A DNA stretch of 64,000 nt. It comes from Reyranella sp. CPCC 100927. Lineage in GTDB: Bacteria > Pseudomonadota > Alphaproteobacteria > Reyranellales > Reyranellaceae. Location: the NCBI RefSeq assembly GCF_007859315.1, contig NZ_VOHA01000029.1, positions 1 through 64,000 on the forward strand. The letters run 5' to 3'. The notes under the pieces were generated by a model, which ran no database searches, had not been told where the DNA came from, and was given only the letters and a program-made list of their open reading frames with translations. The position numbers were made by a program, and so were the translations under genes. Below, one piece after another: positions 35,087 through 42,865 of this stretch. Each line of letters begins with the position of its first letter. Position 1 is the stretch's first letter.

Positions 35087-36163
35087 ATGGGGCACGAGAG
35101 GGCAGATGGGAGCAGGACGATCCGGATGGCACGCCGTACGTTCATGACGGCGGCTCCAGTCCTTCTTGCTGCAGGCACGAGTGGCGCGTGGGCCCAGGCG
35201 CCGACGATCGTCAGGGTGGGCGTGCTCAACAGCCTGTCCGAGATCATCATCTTCGTGGCCATGGAGAAGGGCTACTTCAAGGAGGAAGGGCTCGACATCA
35301 AGCTGGAGCGCTTCTCCAACACCGCCGACATGATCGCTCCGTTGAGCAGCGGCCAGATCGACGTCGCCTCCGGCGCGCCCACGCTCGGCTTGTTCAACGG
35401 GTCCCTGCGCGGCCTGCCGCTCAAGCTGGTGGCCGACAAGGGCCGCAACTCCAAGGGGCACGGCTTCAACGCGATCGTCGTCCGAAAGGACCTGGTCGAG
35501 TCCGGGAAGGTCAAGTCCGCGGCCGACCTCAAGGGGCTCAGGATCGCGACCGCGTCCCGGCATTCGCCGATGGAGCAGCAACTCGAGATGGCCCTGCAGA
35601 AGGTCGGCCTCAGCAACAAGGACGTCGAGATCCAGAACCTCGACTTCCCCGACATGATCACCGCCCTGGATAACAAGGCCGTTGACGGAGCGCTGATGAT
35701 CGAGCCGTTCGTCGCGATCGCGGCGAAGCGCGGCGTCGGCGTGCGTTTCATGGGTGTCGATGACATTGCGCCCGACTTCCAGATCGCCGGCGTCATCTAT
35801 GGTCCCGACTTCGTGGTCAAGCAGCCGGAGGCCGCGAAGCGCTGGATGGTCGCCTATGTCCGGGCCATCCGCGACTATCTCGCTGCGGTCGGCAGCAAGG
35901 CGGGCAAGGATAAGCTGATCGTGGTGCTCAAGAAGTATGCGTCTGGCACCACCGACGCCAGCGTGCTCGAGAATGCGGTGTTTCCGGGCTTCGATCCCGA
36001 CGGCTACCTGAACCTCAAGACCATAGAGGCCAGCATCGACTGGTATGCCACCCGCGGCCTGCTCAAGGCCAAGCCGAAGCTCACCGACCTTGCCGACTAT
36101 CAGTACCTGAACTACGCCCTGGAACGCCTGGGTCGGCGCGAACGGGCGCAGAAGGTCCAGTAG
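35087..36163 (+). CDS. ABC substrate-binding protein, sulfonate/nitrate (SsuA/NMT1) type
   Basis: A 358-residue periplasmic binding protein. The N-terminus has a twin-arginine-like motif (ARRTFMTAAP, Arg16-Arg17), then a hydrophobic stretch and cleavage at AWAQA, so export may use Tat. The mature part has the SsuA/TauA-family pattern: GVLNSLSEIIIFVAMEKGYFKEEGLDIKL, GQIDVASGAPTLGLFNG, SAADLKGLRIAT, DNKAVDGALMIEPF. The GGGAGG ribosome binding site sits six bases before ATG at 35087. The ATPase and permease of the same system are encoded at 37315 and 38135. The substrate is unknown; context points to an aromatic acid or sulfonate. Confidence 0.9.
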   Translation: MGHERADGSRTIRMARRTFMTAAPVLLAAGTSGAWAQAPTIVRVGVLNSLSEIIIFVAMEKGYFKEEGLDIKLERFSNTADMIAPLSSGQIDVASGAPTLGLFNGSLRGLPLKLVADKGRNSKGHGFNAIVVRKDLVESGKVKSAADLKGLRIATASRHSPMEQQLEMALQKVGLSNKDVEIQNLDFPDMITALDNKAVDGALMIEPFVAIAAKRGVGVRFMGVDDIAPDFQIAGVIYGPDFVVKQPEAAKRWMVAYVRAIRDYLAAVGSKAGKDKLIVVLKKYASGTTDASVLENAVFPGFDPDGYLNLKTIEASIDWYATRGLLKAKPKLTDLADYQYLNYALERLGRRERAQKVQ

Positions 36164-36188
36164 CAACGTCGATTGGCAGGAGCGAATC

Positions 36189-37295
36189 ATGAGTCGAACC
36201 AACGCGAAGCCCGCGTTCCAGGCCGATACGCTGGACCGTCTCCATGAGGACATGGAGAAGGCGCGGCTGGTGCCGACGTGGAAGTACGTATCAGAGTTCG
36301 TCTCGGCCAAGCCGAAGGTGACCTACCGGCCGTACCTCTGGCGATGGAGCGAGGTGCTACAGTATCTGTACCGTGCCGGCGAGCTGATCACGCCGGAGCG
36401 CGGCGCCGAGCGGCGCTCGATGGAGCACACCAATCCCGACCTGCGCGCCCAATACACGACATCGCACACCATCGCGACGGCTGTGCAGCTCGTGAAGGCG
36501 GGAGAGTCCGCGCCGTCGCATCGGCACATGGCGGGTGCCATCCGCTTTGCCGCGAGCAGCCGCGGCGGCCGAGTGTTCACCAGAGTCGACGGCGAGGCCC
36601 TGACGATGGAGGAGAACGACCTGCTGCTGACGCCATCGGGCATGTGGCACGAGCATGTCAACGACACCGAGCACGACATCGTCTGGCTGGACGCGCTGGA
36701 CTATCCACTGGTCAACCTGCTTCAGGCGAGCTGGTTCGAGCCGTCCGATCCGGCCAAGCCTGTCCCCACCTATGCCGACGGCCATACGGCGGCGCGCCTG
36801 GGCCACGGCCGGCCCGTCGGCTGGGGCGACAACCCCGCCGGAACGCCGCGCATGCGCTATGCCTGGAGCGACATGCATGCCGCGCTTGAGCGGTTGTCCG
36901 GGGAGGAGGGCAGCCCCTATGACGGGGTGATCCTCGAATACGTCAATCCGCTCACCTCGGGGCCGACCCTGCCGACCATGTCGTGCCGCGCGCAGCTGCT
37001 GCGGCCGGGTGAGCACACGCGGGCCCACCGTTCGCTGTCGAGCACGATCTACTTCGTCATCGAAGGCGAGGGGACCAGCGTCGTCAACGGCGTGCGCTTC
37101 GATTGGGCCAAGGGCGACGTCTTTGTCGTGCCGAACTGGCATTGGCACGAGCACGACAACCATGGAACAAGACCGGCATTCCTGTTCTCCGTGACCGATC
37201 AGCCCGTCATGGAGAAGCTCGGCATGTTCCGCGAGGAAGCCCATCCGGACGGCGACGGCCGGCAGGCCATCGTTGGCTCATTTCAGCCGGTCTAG
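36189..37295 (+). CDS. Gentisate 1,2-dioxygenase-like bicupin dioxygenase
   Basis: A 368-residue two-cupin protein of the gentisate/1-hydroxy-2-naphthoate dioxygenase family. The N-terminal cupin carries the Fe(II) ligands in APSHRHMAGAIRFA (two His near residue 115) and GMWHEHVND (third His near 156). The C-terminal cupin has EHTRAHRSLSSTIYFVIEGEG and NWHWHEHDN, so a second complete His set is visible. RPYLWRWSEV near residue 45 is family-typical. The reaction would be ring cleavage between a hydroxyl and an adjacent carboxyl-bearing carbon. The zeta GST encoded downstream is the usual partner of gentisate cleavage. The true substrate may be an amino- or sulfo-analogue. Confidence 0.88.
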   Translation: MSRTNAKPAFQADTLDRLHEDMEKARLVPTWKYVSEFVSAKPKVTYRPYLWRWSEVLQYLYRAGELITPERGAERRSMEHTNPDLRAQYTTSHTIATAVQLVKAGESAPSHRHMAGAIRFAASSRGGRVFTRVDGEALTMEENDLLLTPSGMWHEHVNDTEHDIVWLDALDYPLVNLLQASWFEPSDPAKPVPTYADGHTAARLGHGRPVGWGDNPAGTPRMRYAWSDMHAALERLSGEEGSPYDGVILEYVNPLTSGPTLPTMSCRAQLLRPGEHTRAHRSLSSTIYFVIEGEGTSVVNGVRFDWAKGDVFVVPNWHWHEHDNHGTRPAFLFSVTDQPVMEKLGMFREEAHPDGDGRQAIVGSFQPV

Positions 37296-37314
37296 GCGTA
37301 CGCAGACCCAGCCG

Positions 37315-38148
37315 ATGCCTCCCAACACAAAAAAGGTGCTGTCGGTCGTCGAGCCGGCGGCCATTGCCGGCCCTGGCCGCAACACGGTCATTCGCATCGC
37401 TGGGCTGAGCAAGCGGTTCCTCACCGACCGGGGCGAGTTCGAGGCGCTGCGCGGCATCGACCTGGCGATAGGAGGGGGCGAGTTCGTCTGCCTGCTCGGC
37501 GCCTCGGGATGCGGCAAGACGACGTTGCTGCGCATCCTCGCAGGACTCGATCGGCACACCGATGGCGTCGTCGAGATCAGGGCTGCGCGGTCGGGGGAGC
37601 CGCTCACATCGGTCGTGTTCCAGGAGCATTCGATCTTCCCGTGGATGACCGTGTGGGACAACGTCGCCTATGGCCTTCGCGCGCGCAGGCTCGACAAAGC
37701 AACCGTGCGCGAGCGCGTCGACTTCTTCGTGCACAAGGTTGGCCTGACGAGCTTCGCGCGGTCCCTCCCGCACCAGCTTTCGGGCGGCATGAAGCAGCGC
37801 GTGTCGATCGCGCGGGCCTTCGCCAACGACCCCGAGATCCTCCTGATGGACGAGCCGTTCTCGGCGCTCGACGAGCAGAACCGCGCGATCCTGCAGGAAG
37901 AACTGCTGCGCATCTGGAGCGATACCCGCAAGACCGTGGTCTTCATAACCCATTCGATCGACGAGGCAGTGTTCCTGGCCGATCGCGTGGTCGTCCTTGG
38001 AGGTCCGCCCGGTCACGTCGTCATGGATGCGAGAGTGCCTTTCGCACGGCCGCGCAATGCCTATGAATTGCGTGCCTTGCCGGAATTCGGAGCCCTGGTT
38101 GCGGACTTTGGCGCCCACATCAAGGCGGGTATGAATGGCCAACGCTAA
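37315..38148 (+). CDS. ABC importer ATPase, SsuB/TauB type
   Basis: A 277-residue nucleotide-binding subunit with Walker A LLGASGCGKTTLL, Q-loop VFQEHSIFPWMTV, signature LSGGMKQRVSIARAF, Walker B ILLMDEPFSALDEQNR and switch His in FITHSIDEAVFLADR. It matches the nitrate/sulfonate/taurine family. ATG at 37315 begins 20 bases after the dioxygenase stop. The final 14 bases overlap the permease gene, so the two are translationally coupled. Confidence 0.93.
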   Translation: MPPNTKKVLSVVEPAAIAGPGRNTVIRIAGLSKRFLTDRGEFEALRGIDLAIGGGEFVCLLGASGCGKTTLLRILAGLDRHTDGVVEIRAARSGEPLTSVVFQEHSIFPWMTVWDNVAYGLRARRLDKATVRERVDFFVHKVGLTSFARSLPHQLSGGMKQRVSIARAFANDPEILLMDEPFSALDEQNRAILQEELLRIWSDTRKTVVFITHSIDEAVFLADRVVVLGGPPGHVVMDARVPFARPRNAYELRALPEFGALVADFGAHIKAGMNGQR

Positions 38149-38989
38149 TCGCAACAGGGCGGCAAGCGACGCGGACGGCCTCGTCCGTCTCCCGGCCGAC
38201 CCGGACATCGGCCAATCGGTCCGGCGGCGCGCGCGCCTGGAAAAGGCGCTCGGCATCCTGAGCCCGTTGCTGATCCTGGTGCTCTGGGAGATTGTCGTCC
38301 GTGCCGGGCTGCTCGACGCGCGCATCGTGCCCGCGCCCAGCATGATTCTCGAGACGTTCAAGTCGCTGATCGAGAGCGGCGAGCTGGCGCGCCATGTCGG
38401 CGTTTCGTTGACGCGGGTTTTCGTCGGGCTGCTGCTCGGGGCGATGCCGGGCCTCGTCGTCGGCACGCTGATGGGGCTCTCGCCAATGACGCGCGCCATC
38501 GTCAGCCCGATCGTCGCCTCGTTGTATCCCATCCCCAAGATCGCGATCTTTCCGCTGGTCATGGCCATCTTTGGCATCGGCGAGCTCAGCAAGTACGTGC
38601 TGGTCGCTATCGCAGTCTTCTTTTTCATGGCCATCAATTCGTTTGCCGGTGTGGCCAACGTCGATCGGATCTACTGGGACGTCGGCCGCAGCTTCGGCGT
38701 TTCGCGGTCCCGCGCGATCCTGACGATCGCCCTGCCGGGCGCGCTGCCGATGATCCTCGCAGGTCTTCGCCTCAGCCTTGGCGTGTCGCTGCTGGTGCTG
38801 GTCGGTGCGGAGTTCGTCGGCGCCAAGAGCGGCATCGGCTACCTGGTGTGGAATTCGTGGCAGGTGTTTGACGTCGAGTCGATGTACGCCGGCATCGTCG
38901 TCATCGGCCTGCTCGGCTGGGCCTTCTTCGCCGTGCTGGACGAGCTGGAGCGGCGGCTAGTGCCGTGGGGCCCCGGCAATCGGCGTTAG
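38135..38989 (+). CDS. ABC importer permease, SsuC/TauC type
   Basis: A 284-residue inner-membrane permease with about six helices (first at LGILSPLLILVLWEIVVRAGL). The binding-protein-dependent transport motif reads VGRSFGVSRSRAILTIALPGALPMILAGLRLSLG (EAA-type loop, about 190-215). The periplasmic-proximal PAPSMILETF segment after the first helix is typical of SsuC/NitT families. It completes the importer made with the binding protein at 35087 and the ATPase just upstream. Confidence 0.92.
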   Translation: MANANRNRAASDADGLVRLPADPDIGQSVRRRARLEKALGILSPLLILVLWEIVVRAGLLDARIVPAPSMILETFKSLIESGELARHVGVSLTRVFVGLLLGAMPGLVVGTLMGLSPMTRAIVSPIVASLYPIPKIAIFPLVMAIFGIGELSKYVLVAIAVFFFMAINSFAGVANVDRIYWDVGRSFGVSRSRAILTIALPGALPMILAGLRLSLGVSLLVLVGAEFVGAKSGIGYLVWNSWQVFDVESMYAGIVVIGLLGWAFFAVLDELERRLVPWGPGNRR

Positions 38990-38996
38990 CGCGGAG

Positions 38997-39650
38997 ATGG
39001 ATATGTTCAAGCTGTTCACCTACTGGCGGTCGTCGACGGCCTATCGCGTCCGCATCGCGATGAACCTCAAGAGGCTTGCCTACGAGCCGGTGTACGTCAG
39101 CATCCCGAAGCTGGAACACAAGGCGCAACCCTACCTGGCCGTGAACCCGCAGGGCCTCGTCCCCGCGCTGGTCGAGGACGGCAAGGTGGTGGCGCAGTCG
39201 CTCGCCATCCTGGAATACCTCGAAGAGCGGACGCCGCAGCCGGCGCTGCTGCCCGAGGGGCGATATGAACGGGCCTACGTGCGGGCGCTGACCCAGATCG
39301 TTGGTTGCGAGATCCATCCGCTCAACAATGTGCGTGTGCTCAAATACCTGGAACAGCGGCTGCAGGTGTCGGCCGACGCCAAGCTGGCGTGGTACCGCGA
39401 CTGGATGGCAGAAGGCCTGGCATCGTACGAGGCGACCCTGCAGGCGTGTGCGATGGCGGGCGACTTCTGCTACGGCGACCAGGTGACATTGGCCGACGTC
39501 TGCCTGGTGCCGCAGATTTACAATGCGCGGCGTTTTTCCTGCCCGCTCGACGCCTATCCGCGAACGATGGCGATCGCCAGCCGCTGCGAACGGCTCGAGC
39601 CATTCATCCGCGCCTTCCCGGACACCCAGGAAGACGCCGTTGTTTCTTGA
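38997..39650 (+). CDS. Zeta-class GST, maleylpyruvate/maleylacetoacetate isomerase type
   Basis: A 217-residue glutathione-dependent cis-trans isomerase: LFTYWRSSTAYRVRIAMNLK contains the catalytic Ser-Ser motif of zeta GSTs (usually SSCSYR; Cys is replaced by Thr), then VNPQGLVPAL, SLAILEYLEE, the CEIHPLNNVRVLKYL block and the C-terminal GDQVTLADVCLVPQIYNARRF. It should isomerise maleylpyruvate-like ring-cleavage products to the fumaryl form in the cytoplasm. It begins seven bases after the permease stop; ATG at 39003 is an alternative start. No fumarylpyruvate hydrolase gene is in the operon. Confidence 0.88.
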   Translation: MDMFKLFTYWRSSTAYRVRIAMNLKRLAYEPVYVSIPKLEHKAQPYLAVNPQGLVPALVEDGKVVAQSLAILEYLEERTPQPALLPEGRYERAYVRALTQIVGCEIHPLNNVRVLKYLEQRLQVSADAKLAWYRDWMAEGLASYEATLQACAMAGDFCYGDQVTLADVCLVPQIYNARRFSCPLDAYPRTMAIASRCERLEPFIRAFPDTQEDAVVS

Positions 39651-39667
39651 GTGAGGAGACGGACAGA

Positions 39668-40066
39668 GTGAAAAGACAGAGAATCTACAGCGAGCAAGTT
39701 GCCGAGCCGAAGCCGCGCCTGTGGTCGAACTGCCTGCGGGTGGGCGATGTGGCCTATGTTTCCGGCATGACGGCGCGGGCCAAGGACGGCGAAACCGTGC
39801 TCGGGGAAGAGTACGAGCAGTCGAAGGTGATCTTCGGCAAGATCAGGGACCTCGTCGAGGCCGCGGGCGGCAAGATGGACGATGTCGTGAAAATGACCAT
39901 CTTCGTCACCAACATCGCGAAGAACACCGAAGTGTGGCGCGCCCGCAGCGAATTCTTCAACGGCGACTTCCCGGCCTGCAGCCTGGTCGAGGTGAGCAAT
40001 CTCGCCAAGCCGGAGATCCTCGTGGAGATCGAGGCGATCGCCCATCTCGGCAGCAGCTCGCCTTGA
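39668..40066 (+). CDS. RidA/YjgF-family protein
   Basis: A 132-residue single-domain Rid protein: VAYVSGMTARAKDGETVLG, QSKVIFGKIRDLVEAAGGKMDDVVKMTIFVTNI and the C-terminal AKPEILVEIEAIA. The position that holds the imine-binding Arg in RidA (usually ARPE or similar) is Lys here, so the activity may differ. Rid proteins hydrolyse reactive enamines/imines, and one branch deaminates 2-aminomuconate in aromatic degradation. As last gene of the operon it hints at an amino-substituted intermediate. GTG at 39668 with GGAG upstream is the start; no upstream ATG fits. Confidence 0.85.
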   Translation: MKRQRIYSEQVAEPKPRLWSNCLRVGDVAYVSGMTARAKDGETVLGEEYEQSKVIFGKIRDLVEAAGGKMDDVVKMTIFVTNIAKNTEVWRARSEFFNGDFPACSLVEVSNLAKPEILVEIEAIAHLGSSSP

Positions 40067-40098
40067 GGCGAGCGCGCAGAGTTGGTCAGCCGCGTAGC

Positions 40099-40533
40099 GT
40101 GGGCAAGCCCGCATTCCGCATCGACATTCACGGCATAGCGGACTTCATCACCCGCTATCCGGGCGTCGATGTCGGGCGCCTCGGCCTGCTCGGCATCTGC
40201 GGTGGCGGCGGATACTCGTTATCAGCGGCGAAAACCGACAAGCGTTTTAAATCAGTTGCAACATTGAGCATGTTCAACTCCGGGCGGGTACGTCGCAATG
40301 GCTTTGCGGTTCGCAACTGGCCACGATCCAGGAGCGCCTGCGTCAGGTTTCGGCGGCCCGTGCCCAGGAAATGGCGGCCGAGAAATCATCTATGGAGGTG
40401 CCGCCAGCTTGTCGGATGCGCAGATCGCCGCACTTCTGTTTGAAATGTATCGCCAAGGTTACGAATATTATTGGAAGACGCACGCACATCCCAACTCGAC
40501 CTTCAAGTACACGATGAGCAGCTTGCTCGACCC
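40099..40533 (+). pseudogene. Frameshifted alpha/beta hydrolase remnant
   Basis: Three pieces of one hydrolase are readable in three different frames: DIHGIADFITRYPGVDVGRL with the nucleophile-region GICGGGGYSLSAAKTDKRF (40130-40300), LATIQERLRQVSAARAQEMA (from about 40317), and [20 protein letters not shown] with [18 protein letters not shown] (40385-40530). At least two frameshifts separate them, the N-terminus is missing, and the 3' part is cut off at the junction with an IS630 transposase fragment. Before decay it was probably a dienelactone-hydrolase-like or COG1073-type enzyme. Confidence 0.75.
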
Positions 40534-40809
40534 GCAGATATCGTAATCATGGACAACCTCGCGGCTCACAAGGTCGCCGGCGTCCGCGAGGCAATCGAAG
40601 CGGTCGGCGCGACGCTGCGCTACCTGCCGCAGTACTCGCTCGATCTGAGCCCGATCGAGATGTCGTTCAGCGCTCTCAAGGCGCATCTGCGCAAACTGGC
40701 CGAGCGGACAGTGCCTGTATTGTGGCAACGCGTCGGGCAGTTCGCACGTTGCCTGAGCCCACAGCACGCCTCTAACTACTTCAGGCATGCTAACTATGCA
40801 TCCAATTGA
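40528..40809 (+). mobile_element. IS630-family transposase fragment (C-terminal part)
   Basis: The frame reads [20 protein letters not shown], then [20 protein letters not shown] and a C-terminal [10 protein letters not shown], the end of an IS630-family DDE transposase. The second catalytic Asp (IMDN) and the final Glu (SPIE) are present; the N-terminal half with the first Asp and HTH is missing. It is fused directly to the hydrolase remnant, so the junction near 40530 probably marks a deletion. I did not identify terminal inverted repeats. Confidence 0.8.
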
Positions 40810-40859
40810 ACGGAATATGCTCTAGTATGGCCCGATCGACCGGTAAAGCGGGGGCAACA

Positions 40860-41339
40860 ATGGGCGGTGGTGTACGGGGTCTCGCGGCGGTGGCCATACT
40901 GGCGGGCCTGACCGCCTGTACGGTCAACTACGGGCGGCAGGCCACGCTCGTGACCACATCAGGCGACCAGTTGTCCGCCAACGCCGGCGATACGGTGATG
41001 GATGTCCGCATCCTGCGCGGCGGAATCAGTGCGTTGGCGCTGGTCGACCACGGCGGTAGCGAAGCCCAGCGGGTGATCGTGCGCTTCACCGGCGCCCAGG
41101 GCGGCAAGGCCGTTCTGGTGCGCAACGACCTGGTGATGAGCGGCGACAATCCCCTGTTGTGGGTGCCGGCCGGTGTTACCTCGCCGGAGGCCAACTACGC
41201 AGCGGCAGCGCAACCCATCACCTTGGTGCTGGGACCGGGCGAGTATCTTCCCTTGGAAGGCCGGCGCCTTGTCGTGCGCCGGGTCAGCCGCGATACGCTG
41301 GAGTACACGGTCGAAGCAATCCAGCCGGACGCGCGGTAG
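40860..41339 (+). CDS. Putative lipoprotein of unknown function
   Basis: A 159-residue protein with a type II signal peptide: GVRGLAAVAILAGLTAC, where LTAC is the lipobox and Cys20 would be lipidated. The rest is beta-rich (VTTSGDQLSANAGDTVMDVRIL, AGVTSPEANY, LGPGEYLPLEGRRLVVRRVS) and lacks charged helices; no family recognised. ATG at 40860 has GGGGC eight bases upstream; ATG at 40827 would lengthen the N-region. It starts 50 bases after the transposase fragment, which may have replaced its original upstream region. Confidence 0.65.
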   Translation: MGGGVRGLAAVAILAGLTACTVNYGRQATLVTTSGDQLSANAGDTVMDVRILRGGISALALVDHGGSEAQRVIVRFTGAQGGKAVLVRNDLVMSGDNPLLWVPAGVTSPEANYAAAAQPITLVLGPGEYLPLEGRRLVVRRVSRDTLEYTVEAIQPDAR

Positions 41340-41354
41340 CGGGCACGCCGCCTC

Positions 41355-42698
41355 TCAGCTTGTTGTCGCAACCGGCCTGCACTTGTGGAAATTCTTGGCG
41401 ATCTTGGACTCCGTGACCTTGCACGTGGGGCACGTCCACGTTTCACCGATGCTCTTGGATGGCAGCCGCGGCTTGTTTTGGTCGAGGTATCGGGTCCGGG
41501 CGCCGGCAAAGGCCTGTCGCGCCGATTGCTGCAAGCCTTGCATCAACGCCTCAAGCTGGATCGGAAAGTGCGAACCATAGATTGCCGTCTGTGCGCTGCG
41601 TGATGGCAACACGCGCGTCGTCTTGAAGTCGACGTCATACAGCGTCACGGCGCCGGCGCCTGATGCGTCGGCGTCGAAGAAATACTTCCGCGTGACCTCA
41701 ATCTCGGCCAGGATATCCTCGATCGGGATCTGGGCGACGGCAGCCTCGGGAAATGGATTGCTGACATGCAATCGCTTCTGCCAAGCCTCGGTGTTGAACG
41801 CGACGGTGTTGTCGACGCGCACGATGTAGACCCGGATCTCATTCTCCAGATGGTCGATTTTCCGCGGACTGCCCCCTTCAACCACCCGGATCTTGAGCCA
41901 ATGACTGGCGGCTTCCCGTTTGTCTTCGGCGGTCCAACTGCTGAACGGTTTGAACGCCAGACGGAACGTCGCTGCATCGCTGAGCAGCGGATAAGGCATG
42001 ATCTCGCTGAACAGCTTGGCGACGCTGACCACGGAATGCAGGCAGTTGTCCTTGTTGTGGCCTTTGCGCAGGAACAGCGACCGCGCATAGACGTCCAGCG
42101 ACAACGGATGCCAGGGCAGGTCGAGGCCGAACTCGCTGTAGACGGACTGGCCGGACGAGCGGGCGCGGCTGTGAAAGCCGCCCTGCTCGACGAGCTTTTC
42201 GTAAGGCCGGCCGTCGGCGCGAAAGCCGATGGCGATCGACCATGCCTGGCCGCGCCGATTGAACTCCAGATTTTTGATGAACACGCTGCGCGCGTCGATT
42301 GCCTTCTCGGCGCGGATGCCGGCCGGACTCGACGACAGGAAACCGTCCAACGCGATCCGTTGAAATCCCAGGACGAGCAGCGTAGTCAGGATCTGGCGCC
42401 GGCGATGATCGTCCATCCGCGCCAGATCGGGCGACGGCGACCATGCCGTGCCCGTCTTCGTCAGCACGGCAAGGAATGCGTCACTCAAGCGCGTCTTGTC
42501 GCCGTCGGTGAGATCGTCGACCTGGCGCGCTTCTTCCCAGAAGTAGTTGAACCAATAGCCGAAGCTCCGCTTGTCAGTCCCACCGAAGGGATTCGCAACA
42601 TCCTTGATCTCGGCCCATCGGTCGGCCCGGTTGTTCGGCGCCGCTCTGAGGTTCGGCGGCATGGTGTTCACGACGGGCGCTTGATAAATCGGTCGCAT
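41355..42698 (-). CDS. Unrecognised 447-residue protein with zinc-ribbon-like tail
   Basis: A soluble protein without signal peptide or membrane segment. ATG at 42698 follows CAGGAG at seven bases. The N-terminal region contains VANPFGGTDKRSFGYWFNYFWEEARQ. The centre has FGLDLPWHPLSLDVYARSLFLRKGHNKDNCLHSV, which looks like a conserved active-site or binding block. The C-terminus has WTCPTCKVTESKIAKNFHKC, a CxxC...HxxC arrangement resembling a zinc ribbon. I cannot assign a family; an effector or DNA/RNA-processing role is possible but unsupported. Neighbours (lipoprotein, Old Yellow Enzyme) give no pathway hint. Confidence 0.75.
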   Translation of the reverse strand: MRPIYQAPVVNTMPPNLRAAPNNRADRWAEIKDVANPFGGTDKRSFGYWFNYFWEEARQVDDLTDGDKTRLSDAFLAVLTKTGTAWSPSPDLARMDDHRRRQILTTLLVLGFQRIALDGFLSSSPAGIRAEKAIDARSVFIKNLEFNRRGQAWSIAIGFRADGRPYEKLVEQGGFHSRARSSGQSVYSEFGLDLPWHPLSLDVYARSLFLRKGHNKDNCLHSVVSVAKLFSEIMPYPLLSDAATFRLAFKPFSSWTAEDKREAASHWLKIRVVEGGSPRKIDHLENEIRVYIVRVDNTVAFNTEAWQKRLHVSNPFPEAAVAQIPIEDILAEIEVTRKYFFDADASGAGAVTLYDVDFKTTRVLPSRSAQTAIYGSHFPIQLEALMQGLQQSARQAFAGARTRYLDQNKPRLPSKSIGETWTCPTCKVTESKIAKNFHKCRPVATTS

Positions 42699-42865
42699 CG
42701 ACGATCTCCTGATGCGCGCGATACGCGCGGAGGTGTGCGCTGGCCGGCTATCGAGGGGCACACTGTTCTGTCGCGTCGGCGACGTCCCCTTCGCGTGCTG
42801 AATGCCGAACTGTATGCGCTTGCGGCGAACACCAACGTTGTTAAAAATTCTTAAATTGGTTCCGC

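Noticed and set aside
35087-38989. The importer as a standard alkanesulfonate (Ssu) system
   Set aside because: No SsuD/SsuE-type monooxygenase or reductase lies in the operon; the LLM enzyme at 21767-23044 is far away and of another subtype. The substrate is left open.
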